From NCBI RefSeq assembly GCF_035083965.1, contig NC_089726.1, positions 11,971,501-12,035,500 of the forward strand: DNA of 64,000 nucleotides. The letters are read 5' to 3'. Position numbers and translations under genes: made by a program. Below are positions 61,301-64,000 of this stretch, piece by piece (the stretch's first letter is position 1; every line of letters starts with the position of its first letter). Origin of the DNA: Branchiostoma lanceolatum. Its lineage: Eukaryota > Chordata > Leptocardii > Amphioxiformes > Branchiostomatidae. The notes beneath the pieces were generated by a model. It worked only from the letters and a program-made list of their open reading frames with translations. It ran no database searches and was not told the origin of the DNA.

Positions 61301-63653
61301 ACCAGAAACCTGCCTCAGAATAATGATACTGGCAAGAGCTGAAATCACAGACTCTCATAGCTAACTAAGCTACATCATGAGCAGGTGTAAAATGTTTGTT
61401 AACATGAATGGAATGCGAGATAAACAAGGGTGGGGCGATAGGAAAAAAAGGCAGAGACACAGGTAGAAAGAGAAGGAAAGGAAGAAAAGGAGAGAAAGAT
61501 AGGAAGATATGAATAAAAGAAAGAAGGGAGTAACTTGATAAAGAAAAAGGAAGGAAGGAAGGAAGAAAGAAAGAAAGAAAGAGGAAGGAAGGAAGAAAGA
61601 GAGAAGGAAAGATGCCAAAGCCGTACCCTCTGCCTCCCTGATCTCGTCCTCTGTGGGCCATGTCTGTTCCCCCTCCATGGGATCAGGCACCACCTCCGCC
61701 TGCAGGGACTCCTGTCTGCTGGGGTCCGCCCTGGCCAGGACCTGCACATCCTGGTCCATAGATGAGGAGGCAGCACCCTCTGTGTCCTACAGTAGTCAAA
61801 ACACATCATGGAGAACATCAGGATTTAGAGTCCATAGTAACTACTGTAAACAAACTTATTACCTCTTCCAAGATGACAAATCAAGGGATGTCTAAAGAGG
61901 ACACATCCGTACCCAGACACAAAAGTACAAATGTAGGTAGAAACAATTTCATAATGCATACGGATCATGATCATTCCTAGTAGTAATGTACCATGGAATC
62001 TTTTTGCTTCTTCTTGTCTGTCTGTTTCTGCAAGGGGTAGGGGTCAGGGGTCAGGTCGATCTGGGCCATCTGGAAGTCACCGTAACCAGGGAGATGGACC
62101 AGTCCATTCACAGACAGGGGGCAGCCCTTCAAGTAGCCTGTCACCTTCAACGTCCCATGTGGAGACTGTAAAGGGGAATAAACGAGTTAGACAAATTCTT
62201 AAGACTTTTTAAACAATTTTGTAAGTCAACATCACATAAAGAACCTGTTGTAGATTGTCAGTGACTTAAATTTTGTCATTTTGCAGATTAACCCTTGTGT
62301 TTATTAAGTCATTTTCAACATATCTTAACTAGTTTAGCTACAGCCATAACAATCAAATAAAAACATTTTGAACCTCTCTTTATTACTACTGTGTAGTTAT
62401 AAACTTTTCTTTTTATACTCCAGCATACCTCGTCCTCTTGTTCATAACTGACGCTTTGAGCCAACAGGTACGGCCGATGGTCACGCAGCTTCAGTCTACG
62501 CCGCTTCTGATTGGTCATGTGCCTCAGTACCAACGCTGCATCCTGGCGAGACAGAGTTGTAAAATATCAGATACCCATGCTGACGTGGGAATAAAACCCA
62601 TATCTGTACACCTGTCAAATCTAGCTGTTTCCATTTTACAAAGTCATATTCAACATCATTGCATGCACTACATTATATGGAATCACCTCATCTTACCAGT
62701 CCCATAGCTATTTAGCAGCCAAATATGGAATACATATATGTAAAATCTTGTTTCCAAAAACAATATGTAATCTTCATGTTATCTATCTCGATCTGCACTT
62801 GGTCTCATTCTGAATAAAATATTAGTAAAATTTTGAAAGCATTTGATTTGCTTATTTGTCTATTTATCTGTTTATCTGTTTGTTTGTTTGTTTGTTGCTT
62901 TACCTGTTGTGAATCCAGGGTGTGCACTTTTTCTTCAGGAAATCTCCTCTCCATGGCCTTGTTAACGTTTCTCTTTGCATCATTTCTCTTCTTCACAGGC
63001 AAATTGTTGATTCCCTGTAGAAAAGCATGCAAACATGTCAACAATACTTCTCCATGCTTATCACAAAAAAAAACTGACAACTAAGTCCTAATATCACACA
63101 ATCTGTTTACATTTTATTCTCTACAGGTAGTACTACTTCTAGCAGTTATGTTCCTAGTGTCTAAGCTACAGTGCTATGGTATAGTGTGGCATTTGTCATG
63201 CAAAATCATTTTAACAACTTTTGGTCATCATCAAAGTGTACAATTGGCAGTACATTCTGTGCAAAGAACAAATCAGGTCTGGCCTTACATAGCTATGCTA
63301 ACCAAAGTAGAAAACTGCTGTGTTACACCTTATGACAATTAACAAGGTAGGTCACAGTCATATTCGTCATACAATCATAATACGATCGCAAACTGAGGGA
63401 ATTCTTTGGACAGCCATGTGTAGTAGAAAATTCAGCTGATTTACAATCATGTGGGCGGTCGGTTCTGTCAAAGTTATGATGGTCTACAACGAATGTGACT
63501 GCGCCGTTACTTAACACAAACAAAGAGGCCACTAACCCGTGTGACTAAGACAGGTGTGGGTAGCCCCTGTGAAAACAGGCAGGTCAGACAGTGCTCCCCT
63601 AACTCATCAGCGGCTTGGGTGGGAGAGAGAAGTAACAACAGAGTATCGGCAGC
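55367..63653 (-). CDS. TSR1: Pre-rRNA processing factor TSR1 (partial, N-terminus off the right edge)
   Basis: TSR1 is needed for 40S subunit maturation and resembles a translational GTPase lacking GTPase residues. Seventeen exons are visible, all phase-consistent: 63653-63537, 63014-62904, 62542-62429, 62165-61992, 61786-61627, 61213-61107, 60665-60555, 60107-59944, 58529-58379, 58145-58094, 57883-57825, 57706-57644, 57458-57375, 57076-56974, 56593-56453, 56072-55998 and 55545-55367. They encode about 654 aa. Landmarks in order: [48 protein letters not shown]; an acidic exon (60555-60665); [53 protein letters not shown]; and near the stop [17 protein letters not shown]. These are hallmarks of the C-terminal RIBIOP_C domain. 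Roughly the first 120-150 residues are missing. Confidence 0.95.
58721..58815. repeat. Dispersed intronic repeat, copy 1 of 3
   Basis: The block gaccagaaacctg..aatcacagactct..ctaactaagttacatcatg recurs at 60816-60895 and 61297-61395, always in the same orientation, in three TSR1 introns. Confidence 0.7.
58978..59892. repeat. 54 bp minisatellite, about 17 units
   Basis: Seventeen units share ctcagttcagt..aaggag..tccagt. Two sub-types alternate, giving a higher-order unit of 108 bp: one ends ctcagatatgtgatag, the other cacagccatgaaaagg. Since 54 is divisible by three, the tract stays open for about 146 codons on + and 167 on -, with 18-residue protein periods (for example [18 protein letters not shown]). 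An extra ggtcacag octamer at about 59459, 59575 and 59690 breaks the frame. It lies in a TSR1 intron between exons 58379-58529 and 59944-60107. Confidence 0.93.
60285..60425. repeat. Probable dispersed repeat
   Basis: The block gggacgtcccttggatag..cgttaaatggaggtcccatg..ccacacctcaagcacgtaaaagaaccc looks like a short interspersed element type common in marine invertebrate genomes. Only this copy is in the window, so the call rests on resemblance alone. Confidence 0.35.
60816..60895. repeat. Dispersed intronic repeat, copy 2 of 3
   Basis: Diverged copy of the 58721 block, lacking the gataatgatactggcaagag centre. Confidence 0.65.
61297..61395. repeat. Dispersed intronic repeat, copy 3 of 3
   Basis: Closest copy to 58721, including aatgatactggcaagagctg and the tail gcaggtgtaaaatgttt that it shares with copy 2. 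Confidence 0.7.
61438..61614. repeat. Purine-rich (GGAA/GAAA)n tract
   Basis: About 175 bp of nearly pure purine on +, hence pyrimidine on the transcribed TSR1 strand, ends 12 bp from the exon donor at 61627. It generates Ser/Phe/Leu-rich shadow frames on the minus strand. Confidence 0.9.
62845..62900. repeat. (TTTG)n/(TATCTGTT)n microsatellite
   Basis: A short T/G-rich tandem tract directly precedes the donor side of the TSR1 exon 62904-63014. Confidence 0.8.
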
Positions 63654-64000
63654 CTGAGGGAAACAGAACAGAAATGCCTTAGTCTCGGTCCTCTTGAGAT
63701 GAGAAATTATATTTCTAGTCCTCTTGTTTAGTTTGATAAAAGATTATTGCCTTTAAAAAAAGTCTTACCTCTAACTTTTTCCTTCTGTAACTAGAAGAGT
63801 AAAATTCTTCATCAAGTTACACTTAACTTATTATAAGATGTTAACTTTCAAGGTGCTAAGGTAGCATTGTCACTGAAATGTATTGGTCATTGGATAAGGC
63901 ATCAGGGGAAGAGTTTATGATAGTTATGATTTCAAAATTTTTTTGAATTTATAAATTTATTGAAGTTCATGATAAAAACATCTGTAGCATGGAAGAGTGG

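Noticed and set aside
61365..61818. Ser/Phe/Leu-rich membrane-like proteins on -
   Set aside because: They are translations of the purine/pyrimidine tract overlapping a TSR1 exon in the wrong frames.

Overview
This is a window of animal nuclear DNA with exon-intron genes, GT-AG introns, CpG-rich promoters, simple repeats and truncated retrotransposons. Compact genes with many short introns, non-duplicated single members of vertebrate multigene families, and the repeat types suggest an invertebrate deuterostome. A cephalochordate (amphioxus) is my best guess; this is inference, because no database search could be run. All exon coordinates come from reading splice sites and checking that phases agree at every junction.

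Layout. At 177-373 is the last exon of a PPxY-rich protein on +. At about 1.5-4.6 kb is a small, poorly resolved + gene behind a CpG promoter with an NRF1 site and an RFX X-box. A second NRF1/X-box promoter lies at 6.55-6.69 kb, possibly driving a minus transcript through an AT-hook-like ORF. At 13.0-7.0 kb on - is a complete concentrative nucleoside transporter (SLC28/CNT, 11 coding exons, about 665 aa). At 17.6-27.9 kb on + is a complete SLC23/NAT transporter (13 exons, 622 aa), whose signature motif begins with Glu, as in nucleobase carriers, instead of the Pro of vitamin C carriers. The two transporters are head to head across about 4.6 kb.

From 28 to 38 kb I find no host gene. The stretch holds a minisatellite of about 20 bp period, a near-perfect 86 bp hairpin, two opposed non-LTR retrotransposon 3' ends, a third copy of one of those 3' ends, and a fold-back element. 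From 38.6 to 51.5 kb on + is a six-exon bHLH-Orange repressor resembling clockwork orange/DEC. It has CACGTG and CGCGTG sites around its promoter, a double CRE in its 8.5 kb third intron, and a CtBP-type PLNLS motif. From 63.7 to 55.4 kb on - is the ribosome biogenesis factor TSR1 (17 exons in the window, N-terminus beyond the right edge). Its introns carry a 54 bp minisatellite and three copies of a dispersed repeat.

I see no prokaryotic defence system, CRISPR array or other wholly new system. The most interesting points are the nucleoside/nucleobase-type transporter pair, the clock-type wiring of the bHLH-Orange gene, and the repeat structures.
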